Below are positions 36,671-46,054 of a DNA stretch of 64,000 nt, in pieces. Position numbers and translations under genes: made by a program. Below the pieces are notes generated by a model. The model searched no databases. It saw only the letters and a program-made list of their open reading frames with translations, and was not told where the DNA came from. Origin of the DNA: Jiella pelagia (GTDB lineage Bacteria; Pseudomonadota; Alphaproteobacteria; Rhizobiales; Rhizobiaceae); the NCBI RefSeq assembly GCF_026898155.1, contig NZ_CP114029.1, forward strand, positions 4,382,001-4,446,000. The letters run 5' to 3'. The stretch's first letter is position 1; each line of letters opens with the position of its first letter.

Positions 36671-39600
36671 ATGCGCCTGACGCTTTGCCATCTCGCGATT
36701 TTCGTCTGTAACAGCCTTTCGGCGCCCTTTGCCTTCGCAGACCCGGTTCCCCGGTCCGCGCCGGCCGCGGGCGCCGTGATCGCGACCAGGCTCGGCGAGG
36801 AGATCGAACTCGTCGAGGCGCCCATCTGGCGCGGCGTCGAAGTGTTGCAGGAGGTCAAGACCGGCGACGTCCTGAGAACGAACGCGACCGGCCAGCTTGC
36901 CATCCTGTTCTCCGACCAGACCCAGGTGCGCGTCGGCCGCAATTCCACCCTCCTCGTCAAGCAGCGGATCCCCGGCGGCGACACGCGGCTCGTCCTTCAG
37001 AGCGGCCAGATCTTCGGCCGCGCAGCCCGCGGCGGCTCCGGCGTCTTCGTCGAGACCGCGGCTGCGACGGCAGCGATCCGCGGCACTGACTGGTCGATGC
37101 AGGCCGACGGGTCCCGCACGACGCTGACGGTCCTCGACGGCGAGGTCGAGTTCTCCAACCCGCAGGGCTCGGTGACGGTGCGCCAGGGGGAAGGCGCCGC
37201 CGCGACCATCGGTCAGGCGCCGGCGAAAATCGTCATCGTCGCCGACGACGTGCACGAGCAGATGCTCGTCAACCTGTCGATCCGCGCGGCGTTCGAGTCG
37301 TTTCCCACCACGACGCTGCCCAACCGGGCGCTTCTCGGCGAGCGCGCCCGGCTGTCGCAGATCAAGGTTGCCGCTCGCGGCGCCGAGGATCGGGTGCTGG
37401 CGGCCGAGATCGCCGCCGACCGTGACGGCCGGCAGGCGGCAGAGGCAGCCATTGGCGAGGCGAAGGCGCTCTTGCTGACGCCGGAACAGTCGGCCCGGCT
37501 GGATCTGCTCGAAGCGAATATCGCGGCGGGACGGCAGAACTACCGCCGCGCAGTCCGCCTCTATGAAGGCGCGCTCCCGCATCTTTCGGGCGAGCAGAAG
37601 ACCACAGCAAGCTATTTTCTCTATTTCGCCCGTTCGCTGGCCGATCCGCAGCATGCGCCGCAACCTCCAAGGGCCGATCCGAACGACCGGATATCGGTCG
37701 CCGGCGAAGCGTTGATCGCGGCGATGCTCGGATCGCCGCGCGACGCTCTGAAGATCATGACGGACGCCGAGCCGCGCTTTGCCAACGACCCGCAATATCA
37801 GGCGCTGCTGTCCAAGCTCGCGGTGCTTTCCAGCGACTACGAGACCGCCCGGCGCGCTGCAGACCGGGCCTACCAGCTCGATTCGGACGATCCGGAGGCC
37901 CTGTCTGCCAGAGCCTATTACCGGGCCAACGGCATCTCCGACGTCAAGGGAGCGATCGCCGACCTTGAGAAGGCGCTGACCCTCGCTCCCGGCAACACCG
38001 ACCTCCTCAACGATTACGCCCTGGCGCTTGCCGATCGCGGCGCCATGCGGGAAGCGGAGGCGGCGCTTCGACGGGCCATCGCGATCGACCCCGAGGATCC
38101 CGTCAACCGCGCCAATCTCGCCATGCTCTACGTCGGACAGGGCCGTGTCGCCGAAGCCCGGCAGATGACCGACGCGATCTTTGCTGCCGATCCGTCCTTC
38201 TCGATCGCATATCTGATCCGCGGTCAGCAGCAGATGCTGGAGGGCAAGGAGGCGGATGCCCTGGACAGCCTGCTCAAGGCCTCGACGGCCAACCCGGCCT
38301 ATTCAGAGGGCCTGCTGGCGCTCGGCGGAGCTTATGCCGCCACCGGTGATAGCGAACACGCCAAACAGGCCTTCGAGGATGCCGACCGGCTCGATCCGAA
38401 TAGTTCGATGGCGGCGCAGTATCTCGCTGCGATGGCGATCGATCAGTATCAGGCGGACGCTGCCATCGAATACGCTCGCGAGGCGGTGAAACGCATCAGG
38501 GCCAGGGGCGGCGATTACCAGTCGATCCATGCGACCCGCGATTCCGGCTCGGTGCTTTCGGCGGCCTATGGGTTCCTGTCGCTCGATGCCTGGGGCGCCT
38601 ATTGGAGCGATGTGGTCTTCGACCCGTTCGAATCCGCCGGCTATTTCGACCGCGCTCTGCAGGGAAGCTCAGCGCCCTTCTATCTCGGTCGCGACGACGA
38701 GATCGCCGGCCCCGATCCGACGGTCGACGGGCGCGGTTTCTCGCTTCTGACAAAAGGCATTCTCGGCGACGCGCTGAGCCTTGCCGGCTCCAGCCTCCGC
38801 CCGTCCTTCATCACGACACCCTTCAGCGAAGTCTCCCTGAGCGGCGGCTTTCTCAACGCAGGCGGCGAGTTCGGCGGCAGCTTCGGCGCCTCGTTCCAGT
38901 CGCTCGGCTACGATCCTCTGCCCTATTCGATGATCATCCAGGCGAGCGGCGAAACGGTCTCGCCGGACTATGCCAACCAGGAAGACGAGAATTATCAGTT
39001 GGTCGGCGGCTTTGGCCTGCAGATCACCCCATACGACCGGGTGGCCGGTTTCCTCTCGGCGAGCCGCTCGACGGGCGGTCTCAGCGTTGAGGCAATCCCT
39101 TTCACGCGATTCGACAACACGCGGGACGACAGCTTCACCGGCATCCTCGGTCTGTCCCACACCTTCGGCTATGAAAACGTTCTCAACGTCGCGGTCTTCG
39201 GATCGCAGAACGACGGCATCCAGGAGAGCGTACCGCTCGAACTGCTGATCCAGAACGTTCTCGGCGCCTATTCCGCCAAGGCGAGGCAGGACCTTCTCAA
39301 GGCAAGCGCCTCCCACATCGTCGGGTTAGAGCCGCTGACCATCGAATATGGCGGCGAGTACGGACAGCTGCGCTCAAGGACCGACAGCGAACTCTACGCC
39401 TTCTCCCGTGGTCAGCCGATCCCGGTCGCGCAGACGTCAGCGGACAGTCGCTCGACGTTCGGACGTGCATGGATCGACGCCACTTTCGAGGCGACCGAAG
39501 AGCTGCGTTTCGAAGCAGGGCTGTTCGGCTCGACCACCGATGTCGATGGCGCGGACGAAGACCTCCTGGCACCACGCTTCGGCGCCGCCTTCATGCCTTG

Positions 39601-40264
39601 GGACGGCCAGTGGTTGCGGGCCGCCTTCTTGCGCGAGCGGCCTGAGGAGGACGCTTTTACCTTGGCGCCTATCGGCGTTCTCGGCCTGCGCTCCAATGCC
39701 GTCGCCGGCGACGTCGACCATGTCGACACCACCATCGTCCGGCTCGACAGCGAATGGTCCCGCCGGTTCTTTACCTCGCTCGACTATCAGCATCAGGACT
39801 TCGACGCCCTCAGCTTCTCGATCCCCGGCTATATCGACGGCGTCAGCGTCGATGACGCAAGGCTCGATCGTCTCGCCGTCACTGCCAACTTCTGGCTCGG
39901 CGGTGGCCTCGGCGCCTCGGCGACGCTCGCCCGCACATGGTCGGACGGAACGATCGCCGGCCAGACGGGCGATCTGCCTTATGTTCCCGACTGGAGCGGC
40001 CAGCTCGCACTCACCTATGTCGATCCGAGCCGGGTGAAGGTGACGGCCCGGGAGACCTATCTCGGCAGTCGCGGATCCCATCTTGCCGGAGCCACGCTCG
40101 ACGATGCGTTCGTCACCGATGTCTTGGGCAGCTGGGAGAGCGAGGACCGGCACCTCGCCATCAATGCCGGGGTCTTCAACCTCTTCGACGACAAGGTCGA
40201 GGTCGCGCCGCTGATTGCGACGGCGCAGCGCACCCTGCGTTTCAGCATGCAGGCGCGGTTCTAA
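36671..40264 (+). CDS. FecR domain - TPR - outer-membrane beta-barrel protein
   Basis: About 1197 residues from ATG 36671, which begins a good signal peptide (MRLTLCHLAIFVCNSLSAPF). A FecR-type domain follows (about residues 35-190: GDVLRTNATGQLAILFSDQT, TAAIRGTDWSMQADGSRTTL). Around residues 370-600 are TPR repeats (YQLDSDDPEALSARAYYRAN, IDPEDPVNRANLAMLYVGQG). The last 500 residues are rich in alternating aromatic/polar strands and end in RFSMQARF, as in outer-membrane barrels. Its stop overlaps the start of the cyclase gene (TAATG), so the two are translationally coupled. I infer an envelope complex feeding a signal to the cyclase. Confidence 0.82.
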   Translation: MRLTLCHLAIFVCNSLSAPFAFADPVPRSAPAAGAVIATRLGEEIELVEAPIWRGVEVLQEVKTGDVLRTNATGQLAILFSDQTQVRVGRNSTLLVKQRIPGGDTRLVLQSGQIFGRAARGGSGVFVETAAATAAIRGTDWSMQADGSRTTLTVLDGEVEFSNPQGSVTVRQGEGAAATIGQAPAKIVIVADDVHEQMLVNLSIRAAFESFPTTTLPNRALLGERARLSQIKVAARGAEDRVLAAEIAADRDGRQAAEAAIGEAKALLLTPEQSARLDLLEANIAAGRQNYRRAVRLYEGALPHLSGEQKTTASYFLYFARSLADPQHAPQPPRADPNDRISVAGEALIAAMLGSPRDALKIMTDAEPRFANDPQYQALLSKLAVLSSDYETARRAADRAYQLDSDDPEALSARAYYRANGISDVKGAIADLEKALTLAPGNTDLLNDYALALADRGAMREAEAALRRAIAIDPEDPVNRANLAMLYVGQGRVAEARQMTDAIFAADPSFSIAYLIRGQQQMLEGKEADALDSLLKASTANPAYSEGLLALGGAYAATGDSEHAKQAFEDADRLDPNSSMAAQYLAAMAIDQYQADAAIEYAREAVKRIRARGGDYQSIHATRDSGSVLSAAYGFLSLDAWGAYWSDVVFDPFESAGYFDRALQGSSAPFYLGRDDEIAGPDPTVDGRGFSLLTKGILGDALSLAGSSLRPSFITTPFSEVSLSGGFLNAGGEFGGSFGASFQSLGYDPLPYSMIIQASGETVSPDYANQEDENYQLVGGFGLQITPYDRVAGFLSASRSTGGLSVEAIPFTRFDNTRDDSFTGILGLSHTFGYENVLNVAVFGSQNDGIQESVPLELLIQNVLGAYSAKARQDLLKASASHIVGLEPLTIEYGGEYGQLRSRTDSELYAFSRGQPIPVAQTSADSRSTFGRAWIDATFEATEELRFEAGLFGSTTDVDGADEDLLAPRFGAAFMPWDGQWLRAAFLRERPEEDAFTLAPIGVLGLRSNAVAGDVDHVDTTIVRLDSEWSRRFFTSLDYQHQDFDALSFSIPGYIDGVSVDDARLDRLAVTANFWLGGGLGASATLARTWSDGTIAGQTGDLPYVPDWSGQLALTYVDPSRVKVTARETYLGSRGSHLAGATLDDAFVTDVLGSWESEDRHLAINAGVFNLFDDKVEVAPLIATAQRTLRFSMQARF

Positions 40265-42258
40265 TGGACCGAACGAAGCGGCGCCGCCTGGCCGAGACAG
40301 CGCTGTGCGTCATCACGGCAATCATCGTCTGCCTCAGCCTCTCGACGTGGCGGCCCTTTCGGCTGGCGGAGGCGCGCGTCTTCGATTTCCTCGCCACGCT
40401 TTCACCACCCTTGATGGAGGCCATCGCAGGGGGCAATGGCGACATCGTCGTCGTCGCGATCGACGAGCCGTCTTTCGCCGAGATCGGCCTGCAATGGCCG
40501 TGGCCGCGCAACCTTCATGCCGAACTGATCGCGGCGCTGCGCAAGGCGGGGGTGAAGGCCATCGGCCTCGATCTCGTCTTTGCCGAACCCTCCAGCCCGG
40601 TTGCAGATCAGGCTCTTGCTGCGGCACTCGGACCGGACGTGGTGCTCGCCGCCGACGAGAGCCTCATCGAAACGCCGCATATGAGCCAGCTGATCCGCAC
40701 CGAGCCGATGCCGGAATTCGTCCATGCGGGTGCACGGGTCGGGCTCGCCTCCGTATCGCTCGACGCCGACAACGTTCTCAGGCGGATGCCTGACGCGCCG
40801 GACAGTTTTGCTGCCGAACTCTTGAAGGCGGCGGGCAACGACGGTCCGGAAGAGAAGCCGGGTGCGGGAGTGGCCGGCAGACTGATCACGCCAATGGGGC
40901 CGTCGCGCACATACCCGACCGTATCCTATTATCAGGCGCTCGATCCTGCCAGTTTCCTGCCGCCGGGCGCCTTGAACGGCAAGGTCGCCATCGTCGGCCG
41001 CAGCCTGCAGATGGCTATCCCTGCAGAGACCGGCGGCGCAGACAGTTTCGCCACGTCCTTTACTGCCTCGACCGGCATGCTGGTGCCGGGCGTCGAGATC
41101 CAGGCGACGATTACCGACAACCTGCGCTACGGCCTGTCATTGGCGTGGGCTGGCCTGCCGCTGATCGGGTCTGCCGTCGCCGTCGCGGCGCTTCTGGCCG
41201 GCGCCGCCGCCTTTCGGCCGGCAGGGCTGTGGACGCTCGGCGCGGGCCTTAGCCTCGTTGCGCTGATCCTTGCGATCAGCACGGCGTCGTTCTTCGTCCT
41301 CCAGGTCTTTCTGCCGCCGATCGCCCCTTCGCTTGCCGTCGCGATCGTGCTGGCGCCGCTCGCCGCCCGAGACATTACCCAGGAGCGGGCGATGCGGCGC
41401 GCGGTGACCAGAGCCTTCGGCCACTATCTCGCGCCGGCGCTGGTCGAGCGGCTGGCGCGCGATCCCTCAACCCTGAAGCTCGGCGGCGAGCGGCGCGAAC
41501 TGACGATCCTCTTCAGCGACATCCGCAACTTCACCACCCTTGCGGAATCGATGAAGGACGAGCCGGAACGGCTGACCCAGCTGATCAACCGGCTGCTGAC
41601 CCCGCTGTCGAAGGCGGTGCTCGACAGGGGCGGGACGATCGACAAGTTCATCGGCGACTGCATCATGGCTTTCTGGAACGCGCCGCTCGACGATCCGGAC
41701 CATGCCGTTCACGCCGTCGAGGCCGGCCTTGCGATGCTGGCCGCCGTCGAAATCCTGAACGAGGAGCTTCGCGCCGAACTCGGCGAGGCGGCACCGAAGC
41801 TCAGCGTCGGCGTCGGCATCAACACCGGCACCTGCGTCGTCGGCAACATGGGCTCGGCGACGCGCTTCGACTATTCGGTGCTGGGCGATGCGGTGAACTA
41901 CGCCTCCCGACTCGAAGGCGCTTCGAAGGAATGTCGCGTGCCGCTGCTTCTCGGTGCGGCGACGGCGGCGAAAATCGAGGCAAGGCTCGGCCCGCTGCTC
42001 GTCGCGCGGATATCGGTGAAGGGTCGCAGCGGCGTTTCGCCGGTCTATACGGTCGTCTCGCCGGAGCCGCTGGAGCCGGCGACGCGCGAGCGCTTCGATG
42101 CGGCGGTGGAGGGCCTGCTGGTCGGCGCCGGACCGGTGGATTCAGCCTTCGCGGAGCCTGCCCTCGACGAACTCTACGGCGTCATCGCCGCGCGGGAGGC
42201 GCACAGGCATCCGAGCCTGGTTGGGACCATGCCGCCGCCGGCGGCAAAGGCGTCTTGA
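40264..42258 (+). CDS. CHASE2-domain class III adenylate cyclase
   Basis: 664 residues. The N-terminal helix (ALCVITAIIVCLSLST) is followed by an extracytoplasmic CHASE2 domain (residues 55-290, DIVVVAIDEPSFAEIGLQWP, KVAIVGRS, TGMLVPGVEIQATITDNL), three more helices (about 295-370) and a cytoplasmic catalytic domain (about 405-600). Catalytic residues: metal Asp in LTILFSDIRNFTTLAE and in KFIGDCIMAFWNAP, adenine-selecting Lys in GTIDKFIGD and Asp in RFDYSVLGDAVNYASRLEG, with the Asn and Arg of the transition state in the same block. The Lys/Asp pair indicates ATP rather than GTP. It is coupled to the upstream FecR/TPR/barrel gene. Confidence 0.9.
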   Translation: MDRTKRRRLAETALCVITAIIVCLSLSTWRPFRLAEARVFDFLATLSPPLMEAIAGGNGDIVVVAIDEPSFAEIGLQWPWPRNLHAELIAALRKAGVKAIGLDLVFAEPSSPVADQALAAALGPDVVLAADESLIETPHMSQLIRTEPMPEFVHAGARVGLASVSLDADNVLRRMPDAPDSFAAELLKAAGNDGPEEKPGAGVAGRLITPMGPSRTYPTVSYYQALDPASFLPPGALNGKVAIVGRSLQMAIPAETGGADSFATSFTASTGMLVPGVEIQATITDNLRYGLSLAWAGLPLIGSAVAVAALLAGAAAFRPAGLWTLGAGLSLVALILAISTASFFVLQVFLPPIAPSLAVAIVLAPLAARDITQERAMRRAVTRAFGHYLAPALVERLARDPSTLKLGGERRELTILFSDIRNFTTLAESMKDEPERLTQLINRLLTPLSKAVLDRGGTIDKFIGDCIMAFWNAPLDDPDHAVHAVEAGLAMLAAVEILNEELRAELGEAAPKLSVGVGINTGTCVVGNMGSATRFDYSVLGDAVNYASRLEGASKECRVPLLLGAATAAKIEARLGPLLVARISVKGRSGVSPVYTVVSPEPLEPATRERFDAAVEGLLVGAGPVDSAFAEPALDELYGVIAAREAHRHPSLVGTMPPPAAKAS

Positions 42259-42403
42259 CTGAAAGGCCGGTTCGGCATCCGGACTCGCTGGGCAGATTGA
42301 CGGGCGCAAGCGGCGTCATTGCGCTCCTTCCGCCGCACGAAATCCGCCCGAGGCGCTCCGCGAGGCGTTCACTGGTCAGCTCTCGTCGGCATTCTTGTCG
42401 ATC

Positions 42404-44910
42404 TCAGGCGATTTCGCCGACAGGGGACGCGGTGGGCATCGGCATCTGGTTCTCGTCCATCCGCGCCCGCGCCACCGCCTCGATCCTGGCGCGCAGATCC
42501 GGGTGGCGGGCAAGGAACTGGGCGAAATCCTGGGCAGAAAGACGCAAGACGGACGAATAGGCGATCGCCCGGACGTCTGCCTGCCTGCGGATGTCGAAGA
42601 TCAGTGCCAGTTCGCCGAATATCTCGCCGCTGCCGAGCCGCACCTTCACCGATCCTCGCTCGACCTCCACGGCACCGGAGGCGATGAAATAGGCGGCGTC
42701 GCCGATCTCGCCGGTCCGGATCAAGGGCATGCCGGGGGGCGCGAACTGCGGCCGCAGCTGCCGCGCCAACTCGGCCTTGGTGCGCGTGTCGAGGTCGGCG
42801 AAGAGGTCGCAGCGCGCAATCAGGCTCATCGTGTCGAGGCCGAGATCGAGGCTCGGGGCGCCGCGTCCCGGACGCTCTGCGACGATCGAGCCCGGTCAGG
42901 ACGTTGCGCTCGACCTCGGCGTTGATGACGCCGGAGGCTCTTCAGCCGCTCGATCTCCCTCGCCTTGAAGGCATGCACCGAGCGGGCGATGATGGCCCGC
43001 TCGAGCTTGGCCACATAGGCCGGATATTGCAGCCGGATCGCCGCGATCTCCCGCTCGACGATGCTCTGGCGCTCCTTCAGCGCGACGACCGCCTCCTCGG
43101 TCGGCTCCCGCCCGAGCACCGGGCGAAGTTCCGCCTCGGCGAAGGGGATCAGCCGGTCGATCACCAGCGAAATCTCCGCCAGCCGCTCGAACCGGTCGGC
43201 GAGCCGCGTCGACAACAGGCGACTGTAGCCGAGCCGGCGCTGCAGGGCGAGGCTGAGCTGATCGAGCCTGTCGAAGCCCACTTCCGCTTCGTTGGCCTTC
43301 ATGTAGCCGGATTTGCCGCCGGCCCGGATCAGATCCAGCCGCCGCCGCGCCTCCGCCGCAAGTTCACGGGCGATCGCGGGGGAGATCTTCGCATCGGCGA
43401 AATGGGCGAGCACGATCTCGCGCTGCCGGTTCGACAGCGTGATCAACGCCAGCCGCAGCTTCTCTTCCTGCTTGAGGTTCGACGTCGAGGTGACCGGATC
43501 GACGATGACATCGAGGCCGTCGTCGACCCCATCACGCTCTTCCGTCGTGCGAAACCGCTCTGCCATCGAACCGGCAAGCGCCCGGACCTTCTCCGAGGTC
43601 GCGGACAGTGCAAGGTCGCGGATCGCCCGGTCGACGCCGGACAGCACGTCGAGCCGCAGCCGCTGGATGAGCGGGCGCAGGGTCGTGCCCTGAACGAACA
43701 GGGTCATCAGCGTATAGCCCGTCGCGATCGTCGCGACGAAGGCGGCGACCGGCCGCGGGATGGCCGGGTTCTCGGTGACGGCGAGGGCAAGCGCCAGCGT
43801 CATCGAGCCGCGCAGGCCGCCCCAGATCATCACCACCGCATAGGAGCGCGAGACGCCGTCATAGAGGCCGAAACGGGCGAGCAGCGGGAAGCAGCCGAAG
43901 ATCACGACGGCGCGCGCCACCAGCGTCGCGACGAAGACGACCATGAGCAAGAAAAGGTCATAGGGCGTCGCGTCCGCGACGAGCCGCGGCACGAGAAGCG
44001 ACGTCATCACGAAGATCAGGATCGCCGAGCAGGAGGCCAGCTGCTCCCAGGTGTCGTTGAGATGGCGCCACGTGCCGCCGGCGATGCGTCCGGGCGCGAA
44101 GGTCGCGAGCGTCACACCCGCCGAGACGACGGCAATGATGCCGGAAACCTCGAACAGCTCCTCGGCCAGCCAGTAGGCGAGATAGGGCACGGCGAGGCTG
44201 AGCGAGACGAAGGCGATGCGGTCGTCGGCGAGCGAGCGCGAGAGCGCCAGGAAGGCCTGCGCCACCAGCCAGCCGAGGACGGCGCCGCCGAGCGGCAAAA
44301 GGACGAGGCTGGCGGCGATGCCGAACGCCGACAGGGAGCCGGGATCGGTCAGCGCCATGGTGAAGATCAAAAACAGCGAGATCGCCGCGGCGTCGTTGAA
44401 CAGGCTTTCGCCCTCGACGAGCCGGGTCAGCCGCTCCGGCGCACCGACCTCGCGGAAGATCGCGATGACGGCGACCGGGTCGGTCGTCGCGATCAGCGAG
44501 GCGACCAGCAGGCAGGCGAGCAGCGGCATGCCGGCAAGCGGCCAAAGCGCCAGAGCGGCGCCGACGGTGGCGACGACGACGGCGCCGAGGGCGAGGATGA
44601 GAATCGGGACGAAATCCTCCCGGATCCGATGCATGTCGACGCCGAGCGAGCCCTGGAAGATCAATGTCGGCAGGAAGACGTAGAGGAAGAGATGCGAGCC
44701 GACCGGGAGATTGAGCACCTGCTCGGAGAATTCCGCCGGAAACAGCGAACCGGGATTGGCGAGCGAATAGAGGCAGAGGCTGCCCAGCGCCAGGCCGCCG
44801 CCGGCGAGCACGATCGACATCGGCAAACGCAGCCAGCGCGCGACCGGCCGGGCGAGCGATCCGAGGGCGATGACGAGCGCGACGAGCGCGACGATGGTGG
44901 TGATCGACAT
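42404..44910 (-). CDS. Na+/H+ antiporter with C-terminal cyclic-nucleotide-binding domain, twice frameshifted as read
   Basis: An N-terminal CPA1/NhaP-type antiporter (about residues 1-430, with TDPVAVIAIFREVGAPERLT, VEGESLFNDAAAISLF and MIWGGLRGSMTLALALAV) is followed by a helical linker and a cNMP-binding domain. As read, the cNMP domain is a separate frame (42829-42404) and the antiporter ends in junk. Two GAGGCTC sites (42934-42940 and 42848-42854) explain this. Removing one base at each gives ERLKSSGVINAEVERNVLTG and RRPELDLGLDTMSLIARCDL and a continuous protein of about 835 residues, a known antiporter form. The cNMP domain shows GDAAYFIASGAVEVERG and GEIFGELALIFDIRRQADV (phosphate cassette). 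It is convergent with the cyclase gene, 146 bases apart. Confidence 0.85.
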
Positions 44911-45025
44911 GGCGACAACGCTTCAGACGGGCACGATCACCTGCTTTGGCGGGAAGTCGCCCGAAAGACAATGCTTTGTCGGGATGAGCTTCGAGCGCAA
45001 GCCATGCCGGATCGCCGAAGGCCGT

Positions 45026-46054
45026 TCAGCCTCCAAGATCACTCCACACGAGCAAACGGTCTCCCGGGGCGGACCGGGCGGAATAAACGCCACGGGCGAT
45101 CGCCCGCGCCATGACTGAAGCGGCGGCGGCGGCGAGATCGATCGAGGCCGGGCTGGTCGGATCGATGGCGATGCCCGAACGGCCGGTGGCGACGGAAAAG
45201 ACGAGATCGCCGTCGAAATTTGTGTGGGACGGCCAGATCGCCCGGGCGAACCCGTCATGGCCGGCGACGGCGAGGCGCCTTGCCGCAGCCTTGTCGAGGA
45301 TTGCGTCGGTGGCGACGATGCCGATGGTGGTGTTGGTCCCCGGCTTGGGGTCGAATTTCGTCTTCGGCCGGCTCGCATCGGCCGGGAAGGGCGATGGCAG
45401 GCCGAGCCCGCCGAATTCGCCGCCCAACTCGAAGGGCGCCGCCCAGAAGTGGCGGGTGTCGCCGATGGTGACTGAGCCGACGGCGTTGACGGCGACCAGC
45501 GCGCCGACGGTGACGCCGTTGTCCAGCCGCACGGACGCCGAACCGATGCCGCCCTTCAGCGTCGCCGTGGTGCAGCCGATTCCGGCGCCGGCGGTGCCGA
45601 GGGCGAAATCCTCTGCGGCGGCCTCGGCTGCCGCAAAGCCGAAATCGCGATAGGGCGGATGGAGCCCCCATGCCTTGTCGCCGCCATTGGCGAGGTCGAA
45701 AAGAATCGCCGCCGGAACGATGGGGACGTTGAACCCTGCGACGGCAAAGCCCCGGCCGACTTGGCGCAGGAAGGATTGAACGCCGGACGCGGCATCGAGG
45801 CCGAAGGCCGATCCACCGGAAAGAACCAGCGCGTCGACGCCGGAGACGAGCTTGTCGGGGGCGAGAAGGTCCGTCTCGCGGGTGCCCGGCGCGCCGCCGA
45901 GGATCGCGACGGAGGCAGTCGAGGCTTCGTCGAGAAGGAGGACCGTCGTGCCGCTCTTCAAGCCGGCGTCCCCGGCATGGCCGACCCTGACGCCGCCGAC
46001 GTCGGTGACGAGATTGCGCGGTCCGGGGCGCAACGCGGCCAACGGTTCAGCCAC
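45026..46054 (-). CDS. P1-family (DmpA/OAT-like) self-processing peptidase
   Basis: 342 residues, typical for the DmpA/BapA group of N-terminal nucleophile aminopeptidases. Blocks: NLVTDVGGVRVGHAGD, LVLSGGSAFGLDAASGVQSF, GGIGSASVRLDNGVTVGALV, and the autocleavage region KPGTNTTIGIVATDAILD, where cleavage before Thr would generate the new N-terminal nucleophile. It hydrolyses small N-terminal D- or beta-amino acid peptides in known members; the substrate here is unknown. Its start overlaps by 8 bases the end of the substrate-binding-protein gene, so they form an operon, which suggests uptake and processing of an amino acid-like compound. Confidence 0.87.
   Translation of the reverse strand: MAEPLAALRPGPRNLVTDVGGVRVGHAGDAGLKSGTTVLLLDEASTASVAILGGAPGTRETDLLAPDKLVSGVDALVLSGGSAFGLDAASGVQSFLRQVGRGFAVAGFNVPIVPAAILFDLANGGDKAWGLHPPYRDFGFAAAEAAAEDFALGTAGAGIGCTTATLKGGIGSASVRLDNGVTVGALVAVNAVGSVTIGDTRHFWAAPFELGGEFGGLGLPSPFPADASRPKTKFDPKPGTNTTIGIVATDAILDKAAARRLAVAGHDGFARAIWPSHTNFDGDLVFSVATGRSGIAIDPTSPASIDLAAAAASVMARAIARGVYSARSAPGDRLLVWSDLGG

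Noticed and set aside
40264-42258. Calling the CHASE2 cyclase the missing Pycsar cyclase (PycC).
   Set aside because: It has the Lys/Asp pair expected for adenylate cyclases and a CHASE2 sensor, and it pairs tightly with the FecR/TPR/barrel gene rather than with the PycTM gene.
42404-42829. An independent Crp/cNMP-binding protein gene.
   Set aside because: After removing the extra base at 42848-42854 the domain reads straight on from the antiporter, and the linker matches the fused antiporter form.
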